Assembly (NCBI GenBank): GCA_947496705.1
Contig: CANMDW010000025.1
Span: 19,095 to 83,094, forward strand
Reading direction: 5' to 3'
Source of the DNA: an uncultured Aquimarina sp.
GTDB taxonomy: Bacteria; Bacteroidota; Bacteroidia; Flavobacteriales; Flavobacteriaceae
Length of the DNA: 64,000 nucleotides
This document shows, piece after piece, positions 35,564 through 44,316 of the stretch. Positions within the stretch are counted from its first letter, which is position 1. Each line of letters begins with the position of its first letter. The position numbers were made by a program, and so were the translations under genes. The notes beneath the pieces were generated by a model. The model did no database searches, was not told where the DNA came from, and worked only from the letters and a program-made list of their open reading frames with translations.

Positions 35564-37045
35564 TTATGAGACCAACCCCAGGGTAGTTTCATAAAGATCG
35601 GTTTTATTCGCTTTAGACTTTATCCAGGCATAAAAACTCATCTCAAAAATATCTTCTTGTGCCAGAGTAGAGGTCTTTAACGAATTTTGAATTTTATCTT
35701 TAAAAGCTTCTGTAGTTGCTATTTTTGGATTGCGGTAATAGGCTACAATCAACTTTAAGAACTCTTGTATACGCGTTTCATTGTGATCTTTTAGATAAGT
35801 GCCGTGCTTTTTTCTAAAACTGTTGACCCTGGATTCGACCAGATCAATATGGTCCAGTTCAATATGCAACAGGATTTCTATCAGGTTTTTTTTGATCACC
35901 CAAATAATCCCTGCTTTTTCGGTGTACCACCGATCACTGTGGTAAAAATTGTTAAGCACCCTAAGAGCATCTTTAAATCGTAGCTGCTGAAAGTAAAATA
36001 CGATCAGGCTTAATTTTAGATCCAGAAGGTAAGCGAGCTGATCCTTGTAGGTTTCGTCATCAAAGGTTTCCAGAATAACAACAGCATGCTCTGCCTTACC
36101 AGTATAATTAAGGTTGAGCGTTTGCAGTAAGGTATATTGAGGAAAAAACCGTTTATAATATTTTTGTTGATGTTTTTCCATTTGGTGGCGCATAGCAGAA
36201 AGGTACTCCAGGGAGCTTTTAAAATTCTTATTTCTAAAATACGAATTGGCTACATAATACAAGATCTGGATATGGTAGAACGAGTGCTTGTCGATCAGAT
36301 CTTTTTTAGAGTCAATTTGTGTATAAGCTTCTTCAACAAACGGAAGAATGGTATGATAATCCCTGGCGATATGGGCAGTCTTATTGGTGATTTCAAGGAT
36401 TTTACATAGGGATCTAAAGGTGAGGTCCCGGGTGATCGATATCCCAAATCTGGATAAAGTATCTCTTATGATAGGTACAACATCCTTTTTTTGTTGCATG
36501 AGCTCATGTTGTACTGTAGCATAAAATAAATTCAGGTTTTCTTCTTGCTGTAATGACGCTTTATTATTTTTAAAATCGGTCAGCAGTGTTTCCAACGATA
36601 GATTTGTATCGAGGTGTGCATATTGAATTTTGGTATAATAAATCTCATGAAGAATACTAAAGAGCCCATAGGCTTTGGCTTTTTGCTCGGCTTTCTGAAG
36701 GGTTTTACCTGCAATCTTAGGCCGTTTTTGTTCAAAAAAGATCCTGCTGGCAATAAGCAGTTTCAGAATTTCCATTTCTTCTGAAGTCTCTCCCTCAAAA
36801 CTTTTGGAAGCAATAAAATCAATGAGTGTGTCATGCAACCTTTTACTTAATGCATGATAAGCACCTTTGGCTCTTTTTCCATAGATCTGTATATCGAGGT
36901 CCTGAGGAGGTGTTGTGGTATCAAGAAGCTTGAATAACATGATATTTTTGGTATCGTTTCTCTTGTTCTTTTGCCGTAGTAAAGAGACAAAGCTTCGCTT
37001 TTCTTCGTCAGATAAAGTATGAATTATAGAAGAAATAGTATTCAT
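35564..37045 (-). CDS. Unknown helical repeat protein, 493 aa
   Basis: A 493-residue cytoplasmic protein that is almost entirely helical, with repeat-like helix pairs of the TPR/SEL type (for example SFYHIQILYYVANSYFRNKNFKSSLEYL). The N-terminus (LSDEEKRSFVSLLRQKNKRNDTKNIMLFKLL) recurs in flavobacterial hypothetical proteins. No catalytic motif is seen. A protein-interaction or regulatory role is inference from the helical-repeat look. Confidence 0.75.
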   Translation of the reverse strand: MNTISSIIHTLSDEEKRSFVSLLRQKNKRNDTKNIMLFKLLDTTTPPQDLDIQIYGKRAKGAYHALSKRLHDTLIDFIASKSFEGETSEEMEILKLLIASRIFFEQKRPKIAGKTLQKAEQKAKAYGLFSILHEIYYTKIQYAHLDTNLSLETLLTDFKNNKASLQQEENLNLFYATVQHELMQQKKDVVPIIRDTLSRFGISITRDLTFRSLCKILEITNKTAHIARDYHTILPFVEEAYTQIDSKKDLIDKHSFYHIQILYYVANSYFRNKNFKSSLEYLSAMRHQMEKHQQKYYKRFFPQYTLLQTLNLNYTGKAEHAVVILETFDDETYKDQLAYLLDLKLSLIVFYFQQLRFKDALRVLNNFYHSDRWYTEKAGIIWVIKKNLIEILLHIELDHIDLVESRVNSFRKKHGTYLKDHNETRIQEFLKLIVAYYRNPKIATTEAFKDKIQNSLKTSTLAQEDIFEMSFYAWIKSKANKTDLYETTLGLVS

Positions 37046-37224
37046 TATATCATAAGTATATGATGAATAAAGATATTATAAATATTGATATAATCGAATT
37101 ATTAGTAAAAATATATCGTAAGTTTTTTTTTAAAATTGAATTTCATATCAAAACAGATCATCGCACATTTGTTGTGTTCAATAGTAGTTATTGGATTTTA
37201 ATTCAATCATCAAAATCAATTATT

Positions 37225-37701
37225 ATGGATAACAAATTTAATCAGGATGTATTTGAAGATACAGCGGTAGAAAATGTAGAAAACAAAGAAAGAAAGGTTT
37301 ATGATCAAAAGCCTACTCCGGCTTTTATATCTGCATCATGGGCAGCACTGTTTATAGGAATGGTTTCTTATTGCATAGGGTTATGGAATGCCCATATGGA
37401 GCTTAATGAAAAGGGATACTATTTTACAATTCTATTATTCGGATTGTTTTCTGCAGTATCTGTGCAAAAAAGTGTTAGGGATAGATTAGAGGGGATTCCT
37501 GTTACCGATATTTATTATGGGATCGGTTGGTTTACTACACTTACTTCTATTTTGTTACTGATTGTCGGGTTATGGAATGCCAGTCTGGAGCTCAGTGAGA
37601 AAGGGTTTTATGGGATGTCTTTTACCTTGAGTTTATTTGCGGCCATCGCGGTGCAAAAGAATACCAGGGATAAGAAGTTTATCGAGAAAAAGGAGGGGTA
37701 A
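37225..37701 (+). CDS. YiaA/YiaB family inner membrane protein
   Basis: A 158-residue protein with four transmembrane helices in two similar halves: FISASWAALFIGMVSYCIGLWNA / GYYFTILLFGLFSAVSVQKSVRD and IGWFTTLTSILLLIVGLWNA / GFYGMSFTLSLFAAIAVQKNTRD. This internal duplication is typical of YiaA/YiaB proteins, whose function is unknown. The start at 37225 is preferred: the frame stays open upstream to 37060, but those codons look non-coding. Two hairpins downstream end the transcript. Confidence 0.85.
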   Translation: MDNKFNQDVFEDTAVENVENKERKVYDQKPTPAFISASWAALFIGMVSYCIGLWNAHMELNEKGYYFTILLFGLFSAVSVQKSVRDRLEGIPVTDIYYGIGWFTTLTSILLLIVGLWNASLELSEKGFYGMSFTLSLFAAIAVQKNTRDKKFIEKKEG

Positions 37702-37730
37702 ATCCAAACTATAACTGGTATAATCAAAAG

Positions 37731-37813
37731 AAGGGACCTCAAGGGGGTAATTAAGAGGTTCCTTGTTTTGATGATTAGAAAAGGCAGCCGTAGCGTTGCG
37801 GCTGCCTTTTTGT
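37731..37813 (+). terminator. Two tandem terminator hairpins
   Basis: The first stem is aagggacctc / gaggttcctt (37731-37764) followed by gttttg; the second is aaaaggcagccg / cggctgcctttt (37779-37810) with a T-run. They separate the YiaA/YiaB gene from the lipid cluster. Confidence 0.85.
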
Positions 37814-37851
37814 AATTACCATTAATCCAATAAGTATAAAAAGAAGCAGAA

Positions 37852-38592
37852 ATGAGTGCAAAACTGGTTCATACCATTATTTATGAGTATTCTTATATGT
37901 GGCTTTATGTGCTTACTTTCCTGTATTTTTTCTTTCTGTATTTTGGGATCGCTCCCGTATTTAGAAAAGTATGTATATGGCTGGAAAGTAGAGGGGTAGT
38001 TCATAAGATCCTTAAAAGAGAAGCCACAAAAAGGCAAAAGAAAATAGAGCAGATACATTCTCTGAAGTCAATTTTCATTTTTGGTTTTTCGGCACTTCCT
38101 GTAGTGTATTTGATGAGAACAAATACGATAGTATTACTTCCGGATACGTTTGTGAATGTTATACTGGGTATACTGTTGCTTACATTGTGGAATGAGATTC
38201 ATTTTTTTGTGATTCATCGTATAATGCACATTCCTTTTTTTATGAAACACGTGCATAGGGTACACCATAGATCTATAATCCCAACAGTGTATTCTGTATA
38301 TAGTTTTCATTGGTTTGAAGCTTTATTGTTAAGCACGGTACCTATTACGGTACTTCCGTTTTTGCCGTTTTCACCAATTGCTGTTTTTCTATACCCCTTA
38401 ACAAGCATACTGCTAAACTACTCAGGACATTGTAATTACAGATTTGGAAAAGGTAAAGGAGCCCATTGGAAATTATTTGGAACCCGACACAATGCACACC
38501 ATAGTGTATTCAAAAAAAACTATGGATTCGCATCTCATTTCTTAGATAAATTAAACAATAAAATAAGCCGGTTCTGGCTATCTAAAAAATAA
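37852..38592 (+). CDS. Fatty acid hydroxylase / sterol desaturase family protein
   Basis: A 246-residue membrane diiron enzyme. The histidine boxes are complete: H122-R-I-M-H126, H135-R-V-H138-H139, a lone H193, and H213-N-A-H216-H217. Four or five membrane helices surround them. Such enzymes hydroxylate or desaturate lipids, sterols or carotenoids with O2. It is the first gene of a three-gene rightward cluster and ends 15 bp before the ketosynthase fusion, so an acyl chain made by that protein is a likely substrate (inference). Confidence 0.88.
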   Translation: MSAKLVHTIIYEYSYMWLYVLTFLYFFFLYFGIAPVFRKVCIWLESRGVVHKILKREATKRQKKIEQIHSLKSIFIFGFSALPVVYLMRTNTIVLLPDTFVNVILGILLLTLWNEIHFFVIHRIMHIPFFMKHVHRVHHRSIIPTVYSVYSFHWFEALLLSTVPITVLPFLPFSPIAVFLYPLTSILLNYSGHCNYRFGKGKGAHWKLFGTRHNAHHSVFKKNYGFASHFLDKLNNKISRFWLSKK

Positions 38593-38607
38593 AAAAGATT
38601 TAAACAC

Positions 38608-40458
38608 ATGAAAAATGTATATATAACAAGCTCAGGAATCTATTTACCAAACGAGCCCATTTCAAATCATCAAATTGAACATTATTTGGGAAAGATTAAT
38701 GGGAAAAAGAGCACAGTAAAAGACCGTATTTTAAAGCAAAACGGAATCAAGCAACGATATTTTGCATTGAATACCAAGCAACAAAGTACACATTCTAACG
38801 CTCAGTTGGCAGTAAAAGCGATAGAGCAGGCTATGGCCAAAAGCGCTCTTGACCACAAAGAAATAGAACTTTTATCAACCGGAACAACGCAAGGAGACCT
38901 ACCCGTTCCCGGATTTGCGAGTATGGTACACGGAGGGTTGAACTCGACTGCTTGTGAAGTAGCTAGTTTTCAGAGTGTATGTGCCAGTAGTATGATGGCC
39001 TTAAAAAATGCCTATATACAAATAAAAAGTGAAGAGAAACAAAACGCGGTTTGTGTAGGAAGTGAATTTGCCAGCAGGCTTTTTAAAGCCTCCAGGTTTG
39101 AGGCGCAAAAGATGGATTCGGTTCCTTTTGATACAGAATTTTTACGATGGATGCTTTCTGATGGAGCAGGAGCATTAGTATTGCAAAATAAGGAAAGTAC
39201 AAAAGGGATCTCCTTAAAGATCGAATGGATCGATATTAAGTCACATGCACATACCTTCCCTTTATGCATGTATACCGGTAAAAATGACAATAAAAATGAA
39301 TCTGAGAACACCTGGTTAGATTATGCTGATTATGAGTCGGCATCAAAAGCAGGAGCTATAAACCTTAAACAGGATGTTCGCCTTCTTACCAAGGTAGTAC
39401 AAACAGGTGTGGGGCACTATTTTGAATTGATCGATAAGGGAATGATTACTCCAAAGGAGATAGACTGGTTGTGTTGTCATTATTCATCAGAATACTTTAA
39501 AAAACCCATAAAAGACCTCATGGAAAAAGGAGGTGGGGATATTTCGGAAGAAAAATGGTTTAGTAATCTTGTGAGCAAGGGAAACACTGGTGCTGCATCT
39601 ATATTTATCATGCTGGAAGAATTGATGTATTCTGGTAAGTTAAAAGAAGGTCAAACTATACTATGCATGGTTCCCGAAAGTGGTCGTTTTATCACTTCGT
39701 TTATGAAACTTACCGTTGTTGGTCAAACTAGCACGGTACAGGAAAGTTATCCGATTCGAGAAATTGAAGCTCCCGAATTAAATCTCAATACAGATAAAGT
39801 ATCGCAGTGGCTGGTTAGAAATCTTTCTCAGGTTTGGATGGATTTTGAAAGTAATCTGTTACAGGTACCTATCATACAGAAAATACATAACAAAACGTTG
39901 AGTATAGAGGATTATAAGTTGCTCTTAATCGATTTAAGACAGCAGGTAATTGATGGTTCTCAATGGATATCCAGGGCGGCATCTAATATTGATATCGAAT
40001 TATTTGATCTTCGTTCTGCTTTTATAAAGCACACCGCTGCAGAACATAAAGATTATCAGATGCTGGAACGAAACTTTGAAAATCTTGGGGAACCCATATG
40101 CGAAATTCATTCCGGAGAAAAAAATATTGGTAGTTTAGGGCTTTCTTCTTTTATGTTTCAACAAGCCAGTAAACCAAACCCCATAGATCTTTTGGGAGCT
40201 ATGTTTATCATAGAAGGGATTGGTAAAAGACTTGCTGCACCTTGGGGCACAATGATTAAAGATCAGCTAGGCCTGGAAGAGGATCAGGTTTCTTTCTTTA
40301 CCTACCACGGTATTGCAGATGAAAAACATTTCGAAAATTTAGAAAAAGCGTTAAATCATCCTTTGATGCATATGGATTTGGCTAAAAGCATAGTAAAAAC
40401 GGCAAAGACAACAGCACTTTTATATGAGATGCAATTAAAGGAATTAGGTAATTATTAA
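38608..40458 (+). CDS. Ketosynthase III (DarB/StlD-like) fused to heme-oxygenase-like diiron domain
   Basis: A 616-residue two-domain protein. Residues 1-375 are a thiolase-fold KAS III of the DarB/StlD type: Cys125 in SVCASSMM, His291 in CCHYSS, Asn326 in GNTGAA make the Cys-His-Asn triad. Residues 395-616 are all-helical and look like a heme-oxygenase-like diiron oxygenase or TenA-type domain, with candidate ligands His475, Glu479, His480 (HTAAEHKDY), Glu536 (FIIEGIGKRL) and His567/Asp571/His574 (HGIADEKH). A ketosynthase condenses acyl units; the second domain would oxidise the product. KAS III proteins are about 350-380 residues, so the extension is real. Confidence 0.85.
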   Translation: MKNVYITSSGIYLPNEPISNHQIEHYLGKINGKKSTVKDRILKQNGIKQRYFALNTKQQSTHSNAQLAVKAIEQAMAKSALDHKEIELLSTGTTQGDLPVPGFASMVHGGLNSTACEVASFQSVCASSMMALKNAYIQIKSEEKQNAVCVGSEFASRLFKASRFEAQKMDSVPFDTEFLRWMLSDGAGALVLQNKESTKGISLKIEWIDIKSHAHTFPLCMYTGKNDNKNESENTWLDYADYESASKAGAINLKQDVRLLTKVVQTGVGHYFELIDKGMITPKEIDWLCCHYSSEYFKKPIKDLMEKGGGDISEEKWFSNLVSKGNTGAASIFIMLEELMYSGKLKEGQTILCMVPESGRFITSFMKLTVVGQTSTVQESYPIREIEAPELNLNTDKVSQWLVRNLSQVWMDFESNLLQVPIIQKIHNKTLSIEDYKLLLIDLRQQVIDGSQWISRAASNIDIELFDLRSAFIKHTAAEHKDYQMLERNFENLGEPICEIHSGEKNIGSLGLSSFMFQQASKPNPIDLLGAMFIIEGIGKRLAAPWGTMIKDQLGLEEDQVSFFTYHGIADEKHFENLEKALNHPLMHMDLAKSIVKTAKTTALLYEMQLKELGNY

Positions 40459-40474
40459 TCATTAATAGCAACCG

Positions 40475-41374
40475 ATGAAAAAAGATATATTTGAAATCGC
40501 AAAGCACGACAGCAGAGATCCTAATCCATGGTTAGCACTGTACCTGGATAATAGTATCCCTATAAATGATACTACAAAACGAGCCTTGATGTCTGATAAC
40601 GACTCTGGGTCTGCCAGGTATTTACGACCATTACTGGTTTTTTGGTCAAAAATCACCATGTTTTTTATTCATGTATTAAAATTTTTCTTTCCAAAACTGT
40701 TTAACTCCTCCAGGTTTTTACATATCATTTTGGCTTGGGGGCTTAAACGTTTTGTAAGCCCAAATGCAAACTTGTTGATATTTAGACATTTTCATGTGGG
40801 TAGTGAGATCTTAGAATTTATTGCAGGTAATATTGAAGGGATTGAAGTAAAAACAAGCCCTTTAAAACCAAAAGATTTTAATGATGTAAAGGATGATTTG
40901 TTTCTTAATCACGATCTTAATTTATTCAACTTTGTCATTAATTTGAATAGTGAATTAAAAGAAAAAGGAGTTACTATTGGTTATGTTGAAGAATTAAATA
41001 CATCTATGATTTCTGAAGACCAATTTGATCATATTAAATTTCCAAATAGATGGACTAACATCCTGGATTTGAGATCGGCTATCGAACTTTTCACCCCTTT
41101 TTATCAACTTTTTCTAACGGCAAATGATTTTGTTAGAGCATCCAATTCTTTGCAATTAGATGAAACTATTGCAGTTTATGTTTCTCAAATATTGGGAACT
41201 CCCGGGCATTTGGGATTAGTGAACAACAAACATCCTATGGTTCCCAGAAGTACGTATTCTGCAGCATATAACCTGGTATTACACGGTTTGGCAGCAGAAA
41301 CCTTGCATGAAATTCTGGTTCATATTAAAAAGAAAAATGCTAGTGATGGGGTAATGATACCAAAAAAGGAATAG
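40475..41374 (+). CDS. Unknown protein of the ketosynthase cluster (DUF6999-like), 299 aa
   Basis: A 299-residue protein starting 16 bp after the ketosynthase fusion. It has a hydrophobic segment near residues 55-75 (SKITMFFIHVLKFFFPKLF), a conserved-looking FRHFHVGSEILEF and a helical C-terminal half (YSAAYNLVLHGLAAETLHEIL). I associate this protein with DUF6999 and with similar ketosynthase genes in flavobacteria, from memory and not verified. No catalytic motif is certain; the His pair could bind metal. The stop codon shares its last base with a 19-bp inverted repeat. Confidence 0.72.
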   Translation: MKKDIFEIAKHDSRDPNPWLALYLDNSIPINDTTKRALMSDNDSGSARYLRPLLVFWSKITMFFIHVLKFFFPKLFNSSRFLHIILAWGLKRFVSPNANLLIFRHFHVGSEILEFIAGNIEGIEVKTSPLKPKDFNDVKDDLFLNHDLNLFNFVINLNSELKEKGVTIGYVEELNTSMISEDQFDHIKFPNRWTNILDLRSAIELFTPFYQLFLTANDFVRASNSLQLDETIAVYVSQILGTPGHLGLVNNKHPMVPRSTYSAAYNLVLHGLAAETLHEILVHIKKKNASDGVMIPKKE

Positions 41375-41441
41375 TATCTGGTGTTAAGTCAAAGATACAT
41401 TGCCTTATGCGTAGGTTTTGGCTTGACTTAACACCAGATAC
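41374..41441. repeat. 19-bp perfect inverted repeat (68-bp hairpin element)
   Basis: The arms gtatctggtgttaagtcaa (41374-41392) and its exact reverse complement (41423-41441) enclose a 30-nt loop. There is no T-run, so it does not look like a standard terminator; a MITE-like element or mRNA 3'-end stabiliser is possible. Confidence 0.8.
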
Positions 41442-41528
41442 GATTACAGGATTTTAAAAACGTTAATTAAACCTTTTCATAATCTTCAGGTCTTAGAAAG
41501 AAGTAAGGAATTAAAAAACACTAAGGAT

Positions 41529-41873
41529 ATGAAAAATTTGATAAGAATAGTTTTGCCGATAGTATTGTTTGGATTTTTAACGACCTCTTGTGCAACTACC
41601 GTGAGAGTAAGACCTGCGAGAGGAGTAGTGGTGACCAAAGTACATCACCCAAAAGTAGTAGTACATAACAATGTACGTTATTATAGAAGTAATGGTGTGT
41701 GGTATGTAAAGAAGAACAAAGCATATAGAACTGTTGCAGCTCCGGTAGGTGTAAGAATAACTACATTACCAAAAGGGTATAAGGTTGTAAGAGTAAGAGG
41801 TACAAAATACTATACCTGTAATGGGGTATACTACAAAAGATCGGGAAAAAGTTACATAGTGGTGAACGTATAG
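41529..41873 (+). CDS. Small DUF6515-like lipoprotein
   Basis: A 114-residue lipoprotein with signal MKNLIRIVLPIVLFGFLTTSC (lipobox Cys21). The mature part is basic and beta-rich with repeated VRYYRSNGVWYVKKNKAYRT / KYYTCNGVYYKRSGKSYIVV units, as in the DUF6515-type envelope proteins (family name tentative). The function is unknown; the repeat pattern suggests a small beta domain exposed in the periplasm. Confidence 0.78.
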   Translation: MKNLIRIVLPIVLFGFLTTSCATTVRVRPARGVVVTKVHHPKVVVHNNVRYYRSNGVWYVKKNKAYRTVAAPVGVRITTLPKGYKVVRVRGTKYYTCNGVYYKRSGKSYIVVNV

Positions 41874-41904
41874 TTGTGCCGGGTTGATTAGTTGATAGTG
41901 GGAT

Positions 41905-41950
41905 AGTTTTAGTAGTTAGTATTGCAGATCACATACTAACTACTGCCCAC
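41905..41950. terminator. Hairpin between convergent genes
   Basis: The arms gtagttagtat / atactaactac (41912-41922, 41933-41943) are perfect, with outer gtggg/cccac pairing. It lies between the convergent lipoprotein and SPOR genes; no long T-run, so intrinsic termination is likely but not certain. Confidence 0.5.
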
Positions 41951-41964
41951 TTTAGCTCATTGTG

Positions 41965-42558
41965 CTACCAGGCTTCTTCAATTTTAATCCGTTTTCCATT
42001 CTGATAAGAAGCGATAAAAGCATTTCTAAATCCCAGGCGAACCAATTCTCGTCTAAATTTTTTAGCTTCATTAAGGCTTTCAAAATTTCCTAAGGCGTAT
42101 TTGTTAAACCCTCCACTTTTAATTTCTTTAAAATTCACAAAATTTTCAGAATACATAGATAAGTCTTTCTCCTCAAAAGCACCAATTTGTACAGCATATA
42201 CAAGTTCGTCTGTTAGTGTACCGGCAGATCCTCCACTATCACCAGCTTCTAATTCCTGATTCATAGAAAGATTTTGGATGGTTTCTTCCAATCCTGCTAT
42301 TTTTCCTTCCATGAGGGCCACTTGTGCCTTATGATCTTTTTGCGAGATCATATTTGAAGGAGTGCTGAAATTCATGAAATAAACAGTACCGGCAACACCC
42401 AATAAAGCGATAATACCCAATATGATGGTTGCGATCTTGAATTTTCTGGAACTTTCCTTTTCGTGTTCTATGGCTTTCTTGTGAGTGAATTCGGCAGTAC
42501 GTTTGGATTCTTCCAAATCTTTATAACTCTCGAATTCTTCGTCTGTGATAAAAGGCAT
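41965..42558 (-). CDS. SPOR domain protein
   Basis: A 197-residue protein: a helical cytoplasmic N-terminus with charged residues (FTHKKAIEHEKESSRKFK), one membrane helix (IATIILGIIALLGVAGTVYF), a coiled linker and a C-terminal SPOR domain (VYAVQIGAFEEKDLSMYSENF, GFNKYALGNFESLNEAKKFR). SPOR domains bind denuded glycan strands at the septum, so a cell-division role in the inner membrane is likely. Confidence 0.85.
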   Translation of the reverse strand: MPFITDEEFESYKDLEESKRTAEFTHKKAIEHEKESSRKFKIATIILGIIALLGVAGTVYFMNFSTPSNMISQKDHKAQVALMEGKIAGLEETIQNLSMNQELEAGDSGGSAGTLTDELVYAVQIGAFEEKDLSMYSENFVNFKEIKSGGFNKYALGNFESLNEAKKFRRELVRLGFRNAFIASYQNGKRIKIEEAW

Positions 42559-42696
42559 GGTTGTTAGTTTTTAAAACACTCAAATATAGGGGATTCTTGC
42601 AAGATTTCAAGATTTTAACAGTGTTTGTAGTGTATTTTGGGCTTAACGATTAATAATAAGCCGAATTTATTGAAATAATGCCAGAATAACCGAGGT

Positions 42697-44277
42697 TTAT
42701 TCACATGCCGAAAAAGCTTTGCAGAATGCCAATAGACTTTCTTCGGTATTTTTAAATTCTTTATTGATTGTTCTTTCTAACACCGAAGAGCAATCGGCAC
42801 AAATTTTTGAGAGTTGCTTATCAATACCAAAAACAAAATCAGAAGATAGTGTTGAGAGCCCTTTTTCCTGGTCAGCTAATTTTAATACCAATTCTTTATT
42901 ATTGAAAAGATACAGATTGATTTTATCTGATTCGAAAAGAACTTTTACCAGTTTTACAGGAGATTCTATAGCACTATTATCATCAGATTCTTCTTTAAAA
43001 GTGATTGCTTTATAAGTGTCTCCATTTCCCAGTGCCAGAGTTTTACAATCTTTTGCTTCAAAAAAAGTAGTTCCGGCTCTGCTGGCATCATTTTGCATTT
43101 TCAGCTCGACACCATAACTTATTTTAGAAATGTCGATGCTCGAGATCTGAGTTTTTATAGTATCATTGCTTGTAGTGATCAAATAGGCAAGCATGCCTTC
43201 AGATGGCAAAGCTTCTGCACCACTGCCATTTGTACCTGCGATCTCTGGGATTTCAGAGAGATCCACACCGGTAAGGTCTTCGGTCAGGATCTCAAAATGA
43301 CGTGTCTTTATCTGATTGGCATCAAATTTTTCCTGTAGTTTATCTGCCATATTGATAAACCCTCTGCCATCACTTTCACTAAAATCATTATCTATTATTT
43401 TTTGACCATATGCGTTTACCTTATCCGGCTGGTCCAAATAGTAGTAGATTTTTGCAATATTGTAATAGCTGGCATGCCTTATTTTTCGATCCTTGCGTTT
43501 TGTTCCCGAGTATTTTTTTATCACCTCTTCATAATGTGCAATAATAGGTTTTAGCCTTAATGCCAATCCTTCTACCGGTTCATTGTATTTCATATGCTGA
43601 AAAATACCCTGCAACTCCCGATAGATCTCCTGATGCTTTGCGTATTCGGGATGTTTTTTTGAAGATAAAACCTGAAAAGCTTCATTGTTCTTTTCAAAAG
43701 GAACATAGCCATATGCATCATTGAGATCTCCTCTGATTCTTCTTATGAGCGTAACCCATTGTGCAGATCGGTATCTTTTTTTAAGGATTTTTTGATTCTG
43801 ACTGTAATAATTCAGCGCTTTTTCCGAGCTGTTAAAAGTTTGACTTTCATAAGTGTTTTCCTCAAAATAGTCTTTTTGCTCGTTGCTTCCATTCTCTCTG
43901 TTATTAATAAATAAAACGGCACTCGAACTAAAACTTGAAACCGCCTGGTAGGTGTATTGCACTCCCACGATATTACCGTCATCGTCTTTTACCTTGGTTT
44001 CGTTCTTTCGAATCCGCACTCCTCCCTCTTCAATGCCGTGATAATCTAAATCTATATCCAGGGTACCACCTACGGTCACTTTAGAAAAACCATTGATATA
44101 AATGAATTTCGAATTGGTAGCGTATGTTCTCTTACTATCATCCAATATAGGGGTCGAAGGCAATTTGATATAGGAAACATTAACATAAAGGCGATCTATG
44201 TTGGTGCTTTGAGCATTGGTAATCGCATAACAAAAAACAATGTAAAGACTAAGTAGTTTTACTTTCATAAGGGGCAA
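42697..44277 (-). CDS. Unknown secreted protein, 526 aa
   Basis: A 526-residue protein with signal peptide KVKLLSLYIVFCYAITNAQ (start at 44277 or at Met4, 44268). The N-terminal third is beta-rich; the middle has helical pairs (YNIAKIYYYLDQPDKVNAYGQKII) like a short TPR stretch; the C-terminus contains VKVLFESDKINLYLFNNKELVLKL and the CADCS pair near the end. No family is recognised. It is transcribed with lysS upstream (39-bp gap) but is functionally unrelated to it. Confidence 0.75.
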   Translation of the reverse strand: MPLMKVKLLSLYIVFCYAITNAQSTNIDRLYVNVSYIKLPSTPILDDSKRTYATNSKFIYINGFSKVTVGGTLDIDLDYHGIEEGGVRIRKNETKVKDDDGNIVGVQYTYQAVSSFSSSAVLFINNRENGSNEQKDYFEENTYESQTFNSSEKALNYYSQNQKILKKRYRSAQWVTLIRRIRGDLNDAYGYVPFEKNNEAFQVLSSKKHPEYAKHQEIYRELQGIFQHMKYNEPVEGLALRLKPIIAHYEEVIKKYSGTKRKDRKIRHASYYNIAKIYYYLDQPDKVNAYGQKIIDNDFSESDGRGFINMADKLQEKFDANQIKTRHFEILTEDLTGVDLSEIPEIAGTNGSGAEALPSEGMLAYLITTSNDTIKTQISSIDISKISYGVELKMQNDASRAGTTFFEAKDCKTLALGNGDTYKAITFKEESDDNSAIESPVKLVKVLFESDKINLYLFNNKELVLKLADQEKGLSTLSSDFVFGIDKQLSKICADCSSVLERTINKEFKNTEESLLAFCKAFSACE

Positions 44278-44316
44278 AGGATTAGTTTTTATAAAAAACT
44301 CAGGATCAGTTCAAAG

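Noticed and set aside
35482..35586. A 34-codon frame (MGFFDEKGNH...) after the 184-residue gene
   Set aside because: Too short, no family, and its end overlaps the convergent 493-residue gene.
37060..37224. Upstream extension of the YiaA/YiaB gene to 37060
   Set aside because: The extra codons are AT-rich, lack family similarity and precede the natural start at 37225.
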